Below are positions 10,562 through 21,480 of a DNA stretch of 64,000 nt, piece after piece. The DNA is taken from assembly GCA_030280995.1 (NCBI GenBank), contig JASXTE010000008.1:16972212-17036211 (forward strand), in the 5' to 3' direction. The stretch comes from Hemileia vastatrix (taxonomy: Eukaryota > Basidiomycota > Pucciniomycetes > Pucciniales > Zaghouaniaceae). The translations under genes and the position numbers were made by a program. The notes beneath the pieces were generated by a model, which saw nothing but the letters and a program-made list of their open reading frames with translations, ran no database searches and was not told the DNA's origin. Numbering within the stretch: the first letter of the stretch is position 1; each line of letters opens with the position of its first letter.

Positions 10562-11310
10562 TTTCCTCTCTCTTGCCACCTCCACCACCACCTCCACCAC
10601 CACCTCCTCCTGCCACCTCCACCACCACCACCTTCACCTCCTCCTGCCACCACCACCACCACCACCACCTTCATCTCCTCCTGCCACCGCCACCACCTCC
10701 TCCACTTTCACCTACTCCTTCAATCACCACCACCTCCTCCTCCTTCACATCCTCCTGCCACTACCACCACCACCACCACCACCTTCACCTCCTCTTACCA
10801 CCACCACCACCACCTTCACCCCCTCTAGCCAACACCACCACCACCACCACCACCACCACCACCACCACCACCACCACCACCACCACCACCACCACCACCC
10901 CCACCTCCTATTGCCACCACAATCTCCACCCCCACCTCTTCTTTCCACCACAACCACCACCTCCACCTTTACCTCCTCTTGCCACCACCACCACCACCTC
11001 CTCCTCTTGCCACCACAACCACCATCTCCACCTTCACCATCTCTCACTACCACCACCACCACTACCACTACCACCACCCCCTCTCACCACTACCCCCACC
11101 ACTACCCCCTCTCACCACCCCCACCACCACCCCCTCTCACCACCCCCACCACCACCCCCTCTCACCACCCCCACCACCACCCCCTCTCACCACCCCCACC
11201 ACCACCCCCTCTCACCACCACCCCCACCACCACCCCCTCTCACTACCACCACCACCACCACCACCACCTCCACATTCACCTCTTCTGGCCACCACTAATA
11301 CCACCTCCAC
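10562..11310. repeat. Long CCA/CCT trinucleotide array with a higher-order unit
   Basis: About 750 bp of C-rich trinucleotide repeat: CCACCTCC in the left part, a pure CCA run near 10,830-10,900, and a roughly 24-bp unit (CTCTCACCACCCCCACCACC) repeated at about 11,085-11,240. Open frames through it encode only His, Pro or Thr runs, so it is not a gene. Confidence 0.9.
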
Positions 11311-12309
11311 CTTTACCCCCTCTTTCAAATATATATATATATTAAATAGTAGAGGTGTTCTTAATTAAAATAAAAACATTATTTGCATCAAAAATGAATT
11401 AGGAAGATATATCCTCTTGATTCAAATCTTTAGATTGAAATTGATTATTTTAATATCATTGAATTTTCATCCTTATAATCCTAGTTATAAAGCACTACAT
11501 ATATTTTCTTTTTAATGGGTATATATACAAATATATAACCCAGAAAAGGTATTAAGTAGCTTTTGGATATAAACAAAACATCATTTTTATTTATATCAAT
11601 TTATTTTTGCAATTTCTGAAACTTACAATAATTGCTACCTAACTAAATCCTCAATTGCAAACTGAGAGAGCTGTAAAAAACAAATATGAAGAGTGTGAGG
11701 AAGAGACAAAATAGAATGAGAAAGAAAACCAGGAAAATAAAATGTATTATATCAGAATAAGAAATCTATCTAATTAAGAGGTTGAAAACATGAATTCCTG
11801 ATAAAAGTGAAAAAATAAAAGAACAAATCACTCATGAAGATTGAGGAAATGGAGGATAAATGAAAAAGGGGAAGGAGAAGTAACAAAGAGGGATTTTAAT
11901 TTCAGACAAAAAAGAATCAAGGGCTCTAAAATTGTTACTTCTAGAGTCACAAACTTGGCCCAAAAAGTGATATTCCATTTTTTTCACAGAAATGCACCCA
12001 TGACTGGAATAGGGTCCCAAAACAGAACTCAATGTCTAGTTCATGTTTTTCCCCCAGTGTTATATAAAATACCCAAATCAAATACTTTTCTCTGTGGAAC
12101 TTACAATGGGATCTAATTCTGGTGAGTTTTATTGGCTTCTTATTCTTTTTTCCTGTTATTTAGTTTTTTCTATCATTAAATTATATTGTAATTATATTTA
12201 ATATTTAATTTTCTCTTTTGTTAAAGTGCTTCTTATTTATATTTAGTTTTTACTAGATTTATGAATTTATATTTATCTTCTTTTTTTATTTTTTTTGAAT
12301 AGTGAAATT
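11311..12309. other. No gene seen; AT-rich spacer
   Basis: AT-rich sequence. A short open frame at 11,841-12,116 has no recognisable domain. It may be 5' sequence of the decayed gene that starts near 12,330. Confidence 0.45.
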
Positions 12310-12329
12310 TTTTTAATTTTATCTCACAG

Positions 12330-13834
12330 AATGACTATTGAATCTACTAGCAGCTCTACTAGCACCATTGGCTGAAGTGTTGGTTTGTATCAGACTCAGT
12401 TAGTCCAAGAAGTATCTCAAGTTTTGGCTGCCCAAGCAGCCAAATAAAAATAAATTTTAAATTAGTTTGAAAGCAAACCGGCATCTAAGTATGATGGTAT
12501 TGTTGGTAAATTAGCTGAAAAGCTAAAATCTCACAATTAAAACAGTCATAACAATGAACCCACTAAATTGAATACATCTAAAATGAAGTTAAATGTTCAA
12601 GTTCCATCTTTCAAGGCAAAAAATAGTGATTATTCTCCTTCAAACACCTTAAAATCAACAGCTTTTCCTGCAGATGGATCTTCCAAAGCCCTCAAAATCC
12701 AGTCAATTATGTAAATAATGTCAATTCACATGTCCCATCTCCTAAGCATAATCTGATTCAACTTTAAACATCTGAATTTCCTTTGGACTTTGCCACAACA
12801 AAGGTGAGTCCTCTCTTAATTTATTATGTACTTACACAAGCTTATTCAAATTTAATTTCTAGAACACAATGTTTGTCCATATCAGGATTCTTTGGGGACT
12901 GACAAATAATGATGCAGTACCATCAGCACCAAGCCCTGATGAGCTTACTTTTTTTAATAGTAAATTTTTGGAGTTAAAAAAAGTTGAACTGGCTGTTGAA
13001 AATAATGCTTCACCTGCTCTCATTTCAATTGATTAAGTTAAAATCTTTAACTCATATTCTAAAGGTCAGGGCCAAATTGGCCACTCACTTATTTACCTGT
13101 ATCAAAACTTTATTCTGTATGAAAAAGGACTTCTGACACATTTAGGGCTAAGTATTTGGTGCCCTAATCTTGATGAGGACCGTTCATCACTCTATAATGC
13201 TTCTTAAAGAATCTCTGCTATCACAAATTTTTGAGAAATTGGTGCATCAAAGGCCTATGCATACTTGAACATCAATCTTTTTTATATAGCTGACATACCC
13301 TTACACATCCAGGTGTACAATCATTTTTTACACTTCTTAATTCTCATCCAATTCCAAAAAGAGAGAAAGAAACTGTCACTAATAAGAAAAAAAATTGAAG
13401 AAAAAAAGATTAAAAAGAACAGGGAGAAAGCAAGTGTTTCAAGACCTGTCTCTTTGATTTTATATTCTAACTTTTGTTTTACAGTTAAAAGATGCCCAAG
13501 TTGAGTTTGGAAAAAAGAATAAGTTTCCTAAAAAATAAATGAAAATATTAAACAAGGTTTTGAGAGCATAGTGACAATGAAATCATCAAAAAAAGGTTAT
13601 TATCTCATTAAAAACTTTCCATGCTGCTAGAAAAATTCTAGCCAAATGATGCAATGCTTGAACATATGCATGATTCAAGAATATGAGAAAGATCCTCTTT
13701 CTTGTTGCAAGATGCACTGTCTTCCTAAAAATCTAATCCCCTCAACATTTAAAATAGCCCAAAAAGGCCTCACTTATGATTTTTACAATGCTAAATGGTT
13801 CAAAAGCTTAGTTATATCTCAGAAGCAAACAATT
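12330..13834 (+). pseudogene. Decayed multi-exon gene, left part (repeat-family protein of unknown function)
   Basis: Starts MTIESTSSSTSTIG near 12,332. A clear intron runs from GTGAGT (about 12,805) to TTTCTAG (about 12,862) and joins FATTK to NTMFVHIRILWGLTNNDAV. Downstream are LSIWCPNLDEDRSSLYN, YLNINLFYI, a Lys/Glu-rich block and, just before the break, QKGLTYDFYNAKWFKSL. I recall a repetitive family of unknown function in rust and other basidiomycete genomes with this order of features. That is memory, not a search. Stops and frameshifts are scattered throughout. The frame runs to 13,834, where Harbinger element B interrupts it, and resumes at 21,024. Confidence 0.5.
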
Positions 13835-14236
13835 AGGGGGTATCAATGTTCAGGGATCAGCAATTAAATTAATTGCAGATAAAAATCCTTATACCCCAAT
13901 TATCTTCCGTAATTATTTTTGCTAATAATTGGGTTATTAGACACTTTACGTGTCAATGTTCACCTCTTATCCAACATTTTTTTACTCAATTTTTCATAAC
14001 CACATCTTGGACAACCTTCTGTCATAACCACATCTTGACCTACTTTCTGCCATAACCACATCTTGAACTACTTTCTGCCATAACCACATCTTGAACTACT
14101 CTCTGCATATGCCTTCTACCATTCTCATCCCATCCACTCAGAATTTCTCCTCATTTCTTCTCTTTGATTCTGCTCCTTTTCATCTTGCTATCTCATCTGC
14201 TTGTTTCTGCTCCTTTTCATCTTCATTTATAATAAC

Positions 14237-15583
14237 ATGCCTCGTCATCCTAGATCTTCTCAAAGGCAGCCATCACCCAGTTGTTCTTCAATTCCCACTA
14301 CTTCCTCTTTCCCCCGCTCAGCCAAGAAATCAAAGACCATTCAATTAAAAAAAGATGACCATCTCATTCTTATCAGCTGGCTGAAAACCAAATCTAACTA
14401 TGATTCTTGTTTTGGTACTGAGTATGCCACTAAAGTAGGACGGCCCCCCGCATCAAAAGTTAATGGCTATCTTCTAATGGCAAATGAATTATGGAATAAG
14501 ACCAAGGGAAGGATTGATCTTTTGCCTAAAAAGATGTCTGAATGATTCAAGCATTACCAAGCAAAATACAAGAAGGCAAAGGCTCTTTCATCTTCCACTG
14601 GTTTTGGGGTTACCGACATTGATATAACTAAGGGCATAAAATCTATAGACGATAAACTTGAAACTTTATGTCCTTACTTTAAATAGATGGATGCAATTTT
14701 TGGAGAGCGAGCCGATGTTAATCCTGTAAACATGTTGGATGGTGAAGATCCTATCTCCGAACATGATGTCAAAGCAAATCTTTTCCCATCCTGTTCCTCC
14801 ACTCAAGCCTCCCCTCTTCTAAATTCTACAAATCTAGATAGCTTTGCTATTGATCCTATTGGCAGTTTAACCCAACCCAATCTAACTCAGGTCTGTTTTT
14901 TTTTCTTTTATCTTATCAATACTTTTTTTTATTTACTTAGATTTTCTTATTTCTTAAAAGGCTGATGAACAAGCCCAGGACCCACAATCAACTGAGTCTG
15001 AAGCTAGCGACAATGATGAGGAGGAAAATGCTACGTTGAACAAAAAGTGAAGGGCTTCAAGTAGTCTAAATTTCCACTCCCAAAGAAGATGAAAAAGTGA
15101 TACTTCATCACAAACACCTTTTTCTTCAATGGAACAGTTTTTAGAGAAACATGATGCCGGTAAATGATATCATACTATTATTACTTTACTCTGCTTTTCT
15201 TCTACTTTATGTTAATTTTTATTCTCACTCTAGAACAATTGGAAATTGCTAAAGAGACTCTAAGCTTTGAAAAGAAGAAATACAAGCTCTCTTTAAGGAG
15301 GGATGACAGAGTACAAGATTTGGAAGAGAGGAAGTACAAGCTCTCCTTACAGAAGGATGATTGGGTCCAAGATTTGGAGGAGAAGAAGTTCGAGTTAACT
15401 CTTAGTATTGAAAAATCCAAAAAAGAGGAAATAACACTCGAGCATCAAAACTTAATTGAACAGATGAAGTATAAGCATGATCTCCAAGAAAGTTCTAAAA
15501 AGAAAGATTTTTTGATCAAATGCGTTAAAGCAAACAAATCTAATGAAGAAATAGAAAATTTAATGACATTTTTTGTTGACTAG
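14237..15583 (+). pseudogene. Harbinger B ORF1: Myb/SANT-like with coiled-coil tail
   Basis: Predicted DNA-binding partner of the transposase. Exons are 14,237-14,890, 14,961-15,159 and 15,234-15,583, joined by short GT-AG introns of 70 and 74 nt that keep the frame. A Ser/Pro/basic N-terminus is followed by LKKDDHLILISWLKTKSNYD, a Myb/SANT-like first helix. Then come VGRPPASKVNGYLLMANELW and KMSE-FKHYQAKYKKAK, then MDAIFGERADVNP and an acidic stretch. The last exon is a long Lys/Glu-rich coiled coil with a repeated YKLSLRRDD / YKLSLQKDD motif. Three in-frame stops (about 14,542, 14,684 and 15,048) lie where Arg, Gln or Trp would be expected. It pairs with the minus-strand transposase at 19,373-20,635. 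Confidence 0.78.
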
Positions 15584-15704
15584 AGCCTTTTATTTCTTTC
15601 ACACTTCATGTGTTCATATTTATTTGTACATAAATTTTACAATTATTTGTATTTCTTGAAATTTTGTATTTTAATGTTAAATATTCTTTTTTTAAATAAA
15701 ATTT

Positions 15705-16150
15705 TCAAGTCTCCTTTGAAAATTTGCCAAACCCCCACCCCTGCATTTTTTTGAAGTAAGGGTTGGGTATTACCAAAATTCTTTCTTGTCAAGAGTCTTG
15801 AAAGTCTTATATGAAACTTTGGCATTACTACCCCCTGCATTTTACTGGTATCCCTAAAATTCTTACAAGTCAAGAATTTCACAAGTTTTATAAGAAATTT
15901 TGATAATACTCCCCCCTGCATTTTATTGAAGTAATGGACGGGTATCACCAAAAATTTTTCACCAAAATATTTACAAGTCAAAAATTTTACATGTTACATT
16001 TGAAAATTTGGCAATACCCCCCCTAAATTTTATTGACTCAAGGGGTGGGTATCACCAAAATTTTTACAAGTCATCAATTTTGAATGTCAGATTTGAAAAT
16101 TTGGCAATACCCCCACCTGCATTTTATTGAAGTAAGGGGTGGAAGTCATC
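15705..16150. repeat. Tandem repeat, about 90-bp unit, five copies
   Basis: Units share CTGCATTTTATTGAAGTAAG, a GGGTATCACCAAAATTTTTA block and an ACAAGTCAA block. The CCCCC-CTGCATTT landmark recurs near 15,733, 15,827, 15,905, 16,013 and 16,105. It lies between the ORF1 and Tet-like genes of Harbinger B. Confidence 0.8.
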
Positions 16151-16442
16151 AAAATTTAATATAATTAAATAAATTATTAAATAAATATCTAATATATATC
16201 AATTTCCCTAGTTTAAAGTAATGAAAATTCCTCAAGCTAAAATGCAGATCAAATCTAGAAACAAAAGTTTGGGACTTTCCACAGGTATAGGCTAGAGGAA
16301 CCCCATGAAACAAATAAATGTTATCATGATTACCTGTTATACAACACAAGGTGGTTGGCCCATTACTTTAGTTGAGGAAATTGATATATAAAAAATATTT
16401 ATTAAAAATTTATGAAAAAATATAAAATTTTTGATGACAACT

Positions 16443-17665
16443 CTAATCCCCATACTTTTTGGATCTAGATAAAGTTTTTTTAAATTGATTAACTTTACCT
16501 TCTTTCTTTACCTTGTTGATTCTTTGAATCAACTTTTGACTTATTTGAAAAGAACAACCAAAATGAGTGAAATCTTGACAGGATTCCAATCCAGGAGGAG
16601 CTTTGGTTGTTTGATGATTATCCTGAGAAGAATTCCAAATAGTTTCGATGATACCATTTCCCAAAGAAAAATCAATGATGCACATGTGGTCTGGAAAATA
16701 TAAACCATGCCCTTTTATTTTAGCTGGAGATGGTATTGGTTCGCCAGTAATCGTATTGATATATGAGAATATACCAAAAGTAAGAAAATTGGTGTCATTG
16801 GTATTGGAGTGAATTTTATTGTGAAATCCAGAATGAGTGATAATAACATTATAAAATAAAAGATATTCATGGCTGATATCTTCCCATTCAGAGTCACACC
16901 AATTCGGTATTCCAACTTTGGTTGAAAGTTCATGATTTTTTTCAAATGCCTTATTACAGAGCTTTTTGAGTCAAAGAGCAAGAAAAGAATTAAAGGAAGG
17001 TAGAGTGTCCCATAAGCAAAAATCTTCATCTTTTTGTGCTTTAGTGATATTCTTGAGCAATGAATATATGCCTATATAATTGAAATAAGTGAAATGATAT
17101 TAAGAATGGAACAAAAATTATTAGACATACCAAGAGAATATCCTTTGACAAAACCAGGTCTCCAACCAAAACCAATCATGATACCACCCAACAAATTTGT
17201 ATTCCTTATAGGTAACCCAATCAAAGCCATTTGATAAAGAGTTATGATAAGATTTGATAGTTGATTAAAAGCTTCATCTTTTACACCATTGAATGAATGA
17301 ACTTCCAAAATGAATTGAGCCTTAAAAGTATTTCTGATAACTGCAACAACTCAATCATCTCCAAATTTGGTTAGATATTTGATATCTTCTGGTAATTTTT
17401 TTGGATATTTATTTTTTTTATATACTTTAGTTTTATAAAAAAAAATGTTTGAGATATGACCAAAAAAACTTTCACAGAGAATTTTTTTTTAATATCTTTT
17501 CTTCTGATGAGACTGATTATCATTAATTTTTTTTGATGATTTAGACGATGATTGTATGGAAGTTGATTTCAAAGAAGATGATAGAGATGATAAAGATGAA
17601 GATGACAAAGAAGATAAAGTTGAAGATGAGAGAGAAGTAAGGGGTGAATCTGAAGTAGAAGACAT
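16443..17665 (-). pseudogene. Tet-like 2OG-Fe(II) oxygenase carried by Harbinger B
   Basis: It resembles the Tet/JBP-like 2-oxoglutarate/Fe(II) dioxygenases that are abundant in basidiomycetes and thought to oxidise 5-methylcytosine. Exon 1 runs 17,665-17,131 and starts with a Ser-rich tail (MSSTSDSPLTSLSSS). A 59-nt intron (17,130-17,072) is followed by exon 2 to 16,443. Landmarks are GFGWRPGFVKGYSLG, TKVGIPNW, HNKIHSN where the family has an HxD iron-binding motif, GHGLYFPDHMCIIDFSLGNG, ETIWNSSQDNHQT (likely distal His), and DFTHFGCSFQISQKL. The Asp of HxD is Asn and the expected Arg of the FTR-G pattern is His, so activity is doubtful even without the three in-frame stops (near 17,488, 17,352 and 16,969). 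It lies wholly inside the terminal repeats. Confidence 0.72.
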
Positions 17666-18239
17666 TTTTTTTGATCTGAAAAAAATTTAAATGTCAATAA
17701 AATTTCAACTCAATTTTTTTTAAAAAAAATTCTCACCTAATAATAAAAAAAAATGTTTTTTTATTTGAAAAATAAATTGGAAAAAAAAAAACAAAAACAA
17801 AAACAAAAAATCAGTAAAAATTTTTCCAAAAAAATAATTTATCAAAAAAAAAACCTGAGGTTTTATTTTTAAAAACAAAATAAAAGCAAAATCCTTTAAA
17901 AAAAAAAAGTAATTCAAAAAAAAAAATTTCAGTAAAAATTAAATCAAAAAAAAAAAAAAAAAAATTAAAAGTGAACCATAAGATTGGTTATTAAAAACCT
18001 TCTCACAAGATCCTGAAAAAAAAAAAAAATTCAGTAAAATCAAAATCAAAAACAAAAAAAATTTTTAAATAAAAAAAAAATTCAGAAAAATTATTTACTA
18101 GAAAAATTAAAAATAAAATTATAAACCTTTTTTGATTTGTAAATAAGAGGGACAGTCCTTAACAGAATGAATTTTTTTTTTCTATAATACTGCCAAAAAA
18201 ATTAAAAAATTAATCAAATTTACAAAAAAAAATTTGTTA
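17666..18239. other. No gene seen; A/T homopolymer-rich
   Basis: Dominated by A and T runs upstream of the Tet-like gene, so it could contain its promoter. No coding exon is visible. Confidence 0.5.
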
Positions 18240-18915
18240 GTATATTTATTTGAAAGTAGGTAACCCCTCTTTATCTCCCATAAATGTCCCCTTTTCCCCT
18301 CCTTTATTTATTTGAAATCCCCTTACAAATCCCTCCCTCCTTGCCTCAAATGTTCCCTCAAATCCTCTACTTGCCTGCCTCAAAAACCCCCAGAAACCCC
18401 CTGCTTAATTGTCTCAAAACCCCCCTTTACCCTTCTTTATATGTCCCAACCCCCCCATTCCCCTCTCTTTAGCCACCTCAAACCCCCCCTTCCACTTGCC
18501 TTACCCCTACCCACTCCCTTACCTCCTCCTCTACCCCACCCCTCCTTGTTAACAAACAATCGGTAATGATTGTTTGTTAAGAAAAAGGGGGGGTAGAGGA
18601 GGAGGTAAGGGAGTGGGTGGGGGGTAAAGCGAGTAGAAGGGGGGGAAGGGGGGGTTTGAGGCAGCTAAAGAGAGGGGAAGGGGGGGTTTGAGGTGGCTAA
18701 AGAGAGGGGAAGGGGGGGTTTGAGGCGGCTAAAGAGAGGGGAAGGGGGGGGGTTGAGGGACATAAAGAGAGGGGAAGGGGGGAGTCTTGAAGCACCTAAA
18801 AAAAGGGTAAGGGGGGGTGATGAGGGACCTAAAGAGGGGGGAAAGGGTGGATTTGAGGCAGCTAAAAAGGGGGTAAAAAGGGGGGCCTTGAGGATGATAA
18901 AGAGAGGTGAAGGAG
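18240..18915. repeat. Large inverted array of a G-rich 34-bp unit (hairpin)
   Basis: The left arm is C-rich and the right arm is G-rich. Both are built from a tandem unit of about 34 bp such as TTTGAGGCGGCTAAAGAGAG with runs of five to nine G. The centre is a perfect 13-bp stem: TTAACAAACAATC (18,549-18,561), loop GGTAAT, GATTGTTTGTTAA (18,568-18,580). Arms extend about 310-340 bp each way. Open frames here reflect base skew only. Confidence 0.88.
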
Positions 18916-19372
18916 AGAAAAAAAAACAAAAAAAAGAGAAAAAAGAGAAAAAAACAAAAAAAATTAGTTTACCCTAGAACAAAAATAATTGAAGCACTTA
19001 CAAAAAAAAACAAAAAAAACAAAAAAAAGCAAAAAAAAAAATCATGATTAGCAAATAAAAAACCAAGAAAAAAGAAAAAAAATGACCTACCTGGTGAGTT
19101 GAGTTGAGAAAAAAAATGCAACCAAAAAAACTGAGTGATGTTTGAGGAGAGGATGAAAAGGATATGAGTGATGAATGAAAAAAAAAATCACTGACAAAAT
19201 ATGCAATTTCATGTTGAGCTGGTGAAAGAAAACCAATGAGCCATCCAAAAAAAAGATATTCACCGTAAATTCAAAAAAAAAAATGAATATGCAACAAACC
19301 AAAATACAAAAACAAGTGAATAAAGTACACAAAGAGGACATTTGGAAAGTATGAAAAAATAAAAATTAAAAA
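18916..19372. other. No gene seen; A-rich spacer
   Basis: A-rich sequence between the inverted array and the 3' end of transposase B. It may hold the terminator of that minus-strand gene. No coding signal is seen. Confidence 0.45.
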
Positions 19373-20635
19373 TTAAAAGCGTTGCGAAGTGAAATGTTGG
19401 AGAGTAATTGGCATTATAATGGAGCGTATGCTGGTTGATTGAATGATTTGTGAATCAAGGGAGGGGAGTGCCGGTGGTGGTTCAGGATCCTCTTCTTCAT
19501 AAATATCATTCCACTCATCCTTTAAATCAGCTAGAATATTGTGGAGTATTACGCAAGTCAAGATCCAATGATTTGCAGTTTTGATCTCCAATTTTTTTTG
19601 AAATTGGATTCTGAGCTCCCAAAGACTAGAAAATCGTCCCTCTAAAATACCTATAGCATATTAAATTTGTACTCTTGATTGTGCAAGGTGATAATTAAAG
19701 GCAGTTTTGGGGTCATTTTCTGAAGTTGCACCACAGAAAGCAGGTATAATGTACTTTCCACTTGCATATGCTGGGTCTGCAAGGAGGTACTGAGATTTGT
19801 CAAAGTATGAGTCAGGGGATTGAGAAATCCTCATTCTTTGGAAGACAGAAGATTCATGACATGATCCAGGGAAGCCACTGTGAAAAGCAATAAATTTTTT
19901 ATTGACATCACATACAAGTTGAATGGCAATAGAGTATCTAGAAAGAAGATAAAAAGTTAGATTTTGAAAGATGAGAACTTGGAGAAGATTTTGAAGAAAC
20001 CTTTTTTTGCGATCAAAATAATGGTTGCCATCATGAGCAGGCTTTTGACTCAAAGGGATGGTTGTGCCATCAACAAAACCTATACAGCCAGGGAAACCTT
20101 CAGCTTGCATTACTTGAGAGGATTCAAGTCGCTGTTCTGGAGTTGGCCAAGCAAGAGTTTGAGACTTGAGGGAAAGGATAGCAATCATACAGCGCTTGGT
20201 GTATAATATCATGGTACCATATCCTATGTTAAAGAGATTATCCAAACGTCTTACGGCAGCACCATTTCCATTTGAGCGAAAGCGACATAGAGCAACAACA
20301 AGTTGGATTGCAGGATTACGCTGTTTGTTATGAGAATTGTTATGGAAGATAGGATGTTGAGAAATGAGTTGATTATGTTTGAAGAAAGAATTGGGAGAAG
20401 TTCTAAAAAGTTGCATGAAGTTTAAATGAGGAATGTTGAGAATGGAGGCCAGATCATATTGGGGATCATGATAAATATTTGGCCCCCTGGTGATGATGTA
20501 ACACTTTTTGTAAAGAAAACACATATAAGCTAAAGCATCTTCCAAATCAGAGTCAGATTTATAGTAAAGAACTAAAAGAAAAGTGATAGCATTCATTGTT
20601 GAGTGAAGTAGCTTCCTAGTAGAGAGGTGCTTCAT
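19373..20635 (-). pseudogene. Harbinger B transposase (DDE_Tnp_4 type), one stop
   Basis: Nearly intact Harbinger transposase. Exon 1 is 20,635-20,001 and exon 2 is 19,937-19,373, joined by a 63-nt GT-AG intron that links FDRKKR to YSIAIQLVCD. The first catalytic Asp is in GFVDGTTIPL. The second motif reads SGFPGSCHESSVF, with Glu where the family has Asp. The region around the third catalytic residue reads SRVQI-stop-YAIGILEGRF. The TAA lies exactly where the family has Glu (RxxE), so one substitution removes both the catalytic residue and the tail. The tail resumes in frame with ANHWILTCVILHNIL. Upstream NIPHLNFMQLFRTSPNSFF and VALCRFRSNGNGAAVRRL form the helical N-terminal part. Confidence 0.85.
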
Positions 20636-20903
20636 TGTTGTTGGTGGAAGGGATATGTGATGAGGGAAGTGGGAAGTGGAAATTCACCGCCAAATGTGCA
20701 GTTGAGGTGTTTAGATAGAAAAAAACTTAAGTGTTTGCCACCAGAATTAAGTGGAATAGAGTAAGGAAAGACTTAAGTATGGCATCAGCAATTATGAGTC
20801 ATGTGACTTTCTTGCAAATCCATCATGGATGTGATGAGTTTGGGATCAGGAATTAGGGATGGAAAGTGGGGTATAAGAGGCGGGATAATGCATTATCGTG
20901 GAT

Positions 20904-20939
20904 TTCTTATCCACTAGCCCTGGGGCTAGTGGATAAGAA
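20904..20939. repeat. Near-perfect 17-bp-arm hairpin inside the right end of Harbinger B
   Basis: TTCTTATCCACTAGCCC, a two-base loop, then its exact complement. It lies about 80 bp inside the right terminus, in the subterminal region. It could be a transposase-binding or structural site. The left end has only a shorter palindrome (GCAATTAAATTAATTGC) about 24 bp in. Confidence 0.85.
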
Positions 20940-21023
20940 TCTTCCACAATTAATAATGTCTGATCCCGGGAAAAAAATTCCTGATCCCTAATTGCGGATC
21001 CCTGAACATTGATACCCCCTATT

Positions 21024-21480
21024 GTAGATACTGGTAATTCTAAATTACTTCCTGAAGCAACTTAATCACTTCTACCAAAAGGCCAAACACACCCAGATGA
21101 GAAATATTCCAAGTCAACATTTACATCAAAATACTGGCATTTCCATGCTGCTAAATATGGTTTTTTAAACAACAATGAAGATTCTTCTGAAGGTAGTGAA
21201 GATAAAGAGGGTGATGGTGATACAATTACCTCTGAGGCATGAAGAGTTTGAAGGGGGTGATTCTGAGTTTTTGTATGATTATTATGTTCAAGTCTCTAGT
21301 GAAGAAAATCCCATTGAAGTTTTTAGCCAAGATGTCAAGGAAAAGATGAATGAGACAGTAAGAGAGAAAAGGCACAGATTTTATGATGATAATTTTAAGG
21401 ATCAAGATTACAATGAGGAAGAGATTAAGGAATCAGAGGTAGAGGATGATAGGATGGATGTTGAGGAGGATGGAGTCTGA
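21024..21480 (+). pseudogene. Decayed multi-exon gene, right part
   Basis: Continues the frame broken at 13,834. VDTGNSKLLPEAT is followed by a stop, then SLLPKGQTHPDEKYSKSTF and KYWHFHAAKYGFL, then an acidic tail (EDSSEGSEDKEGDGD). A frameshift near 21,235 moves into a frame that stays open and acidic to the stop at 21,480. It is the C-terminus of the gene described at 12,330-13,834. Confidence 0.55.

Larger units (their letters stand above)
13835..21020. mobile_element. Harbinger-like transposon B carrying a Tet-like oxygenase gene
   Basis: The ends match over at least 20 bp: AGGGGGTATCAATGTTCAGG on the left (13,835) and its complement ending at 21,020. ATT flanks both sides (13,832-13,834 and 21,021-21,023), a 3-bp duplication. 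Removing the element rejoins a coding remnant in the same frame. Cargo in order: ORF1 (plus), a 90-bp tandem repeat, a Tet-like 2OG-Fe(II) oxygenase gene (minus), a large G/C-rich inverted repeat, a DDE_Tnp_4-type transposase (minus), and a strong hairpin just inside the right end. It spans 7,186 bp. Confidence 0.88.

Noticed and set aside
10467..11368. Long open frames of His, Pro or Thr runs on both strands
   Set aside because: They are translations of the CCA/CCT repeat. No start context, domain or codon pattern supports a protein.
18693..18977. Gly/Lys/Arg-rich open frame
   Set aside because: Lies in the inverted G-rich array and simply translates the 34-bp unit.
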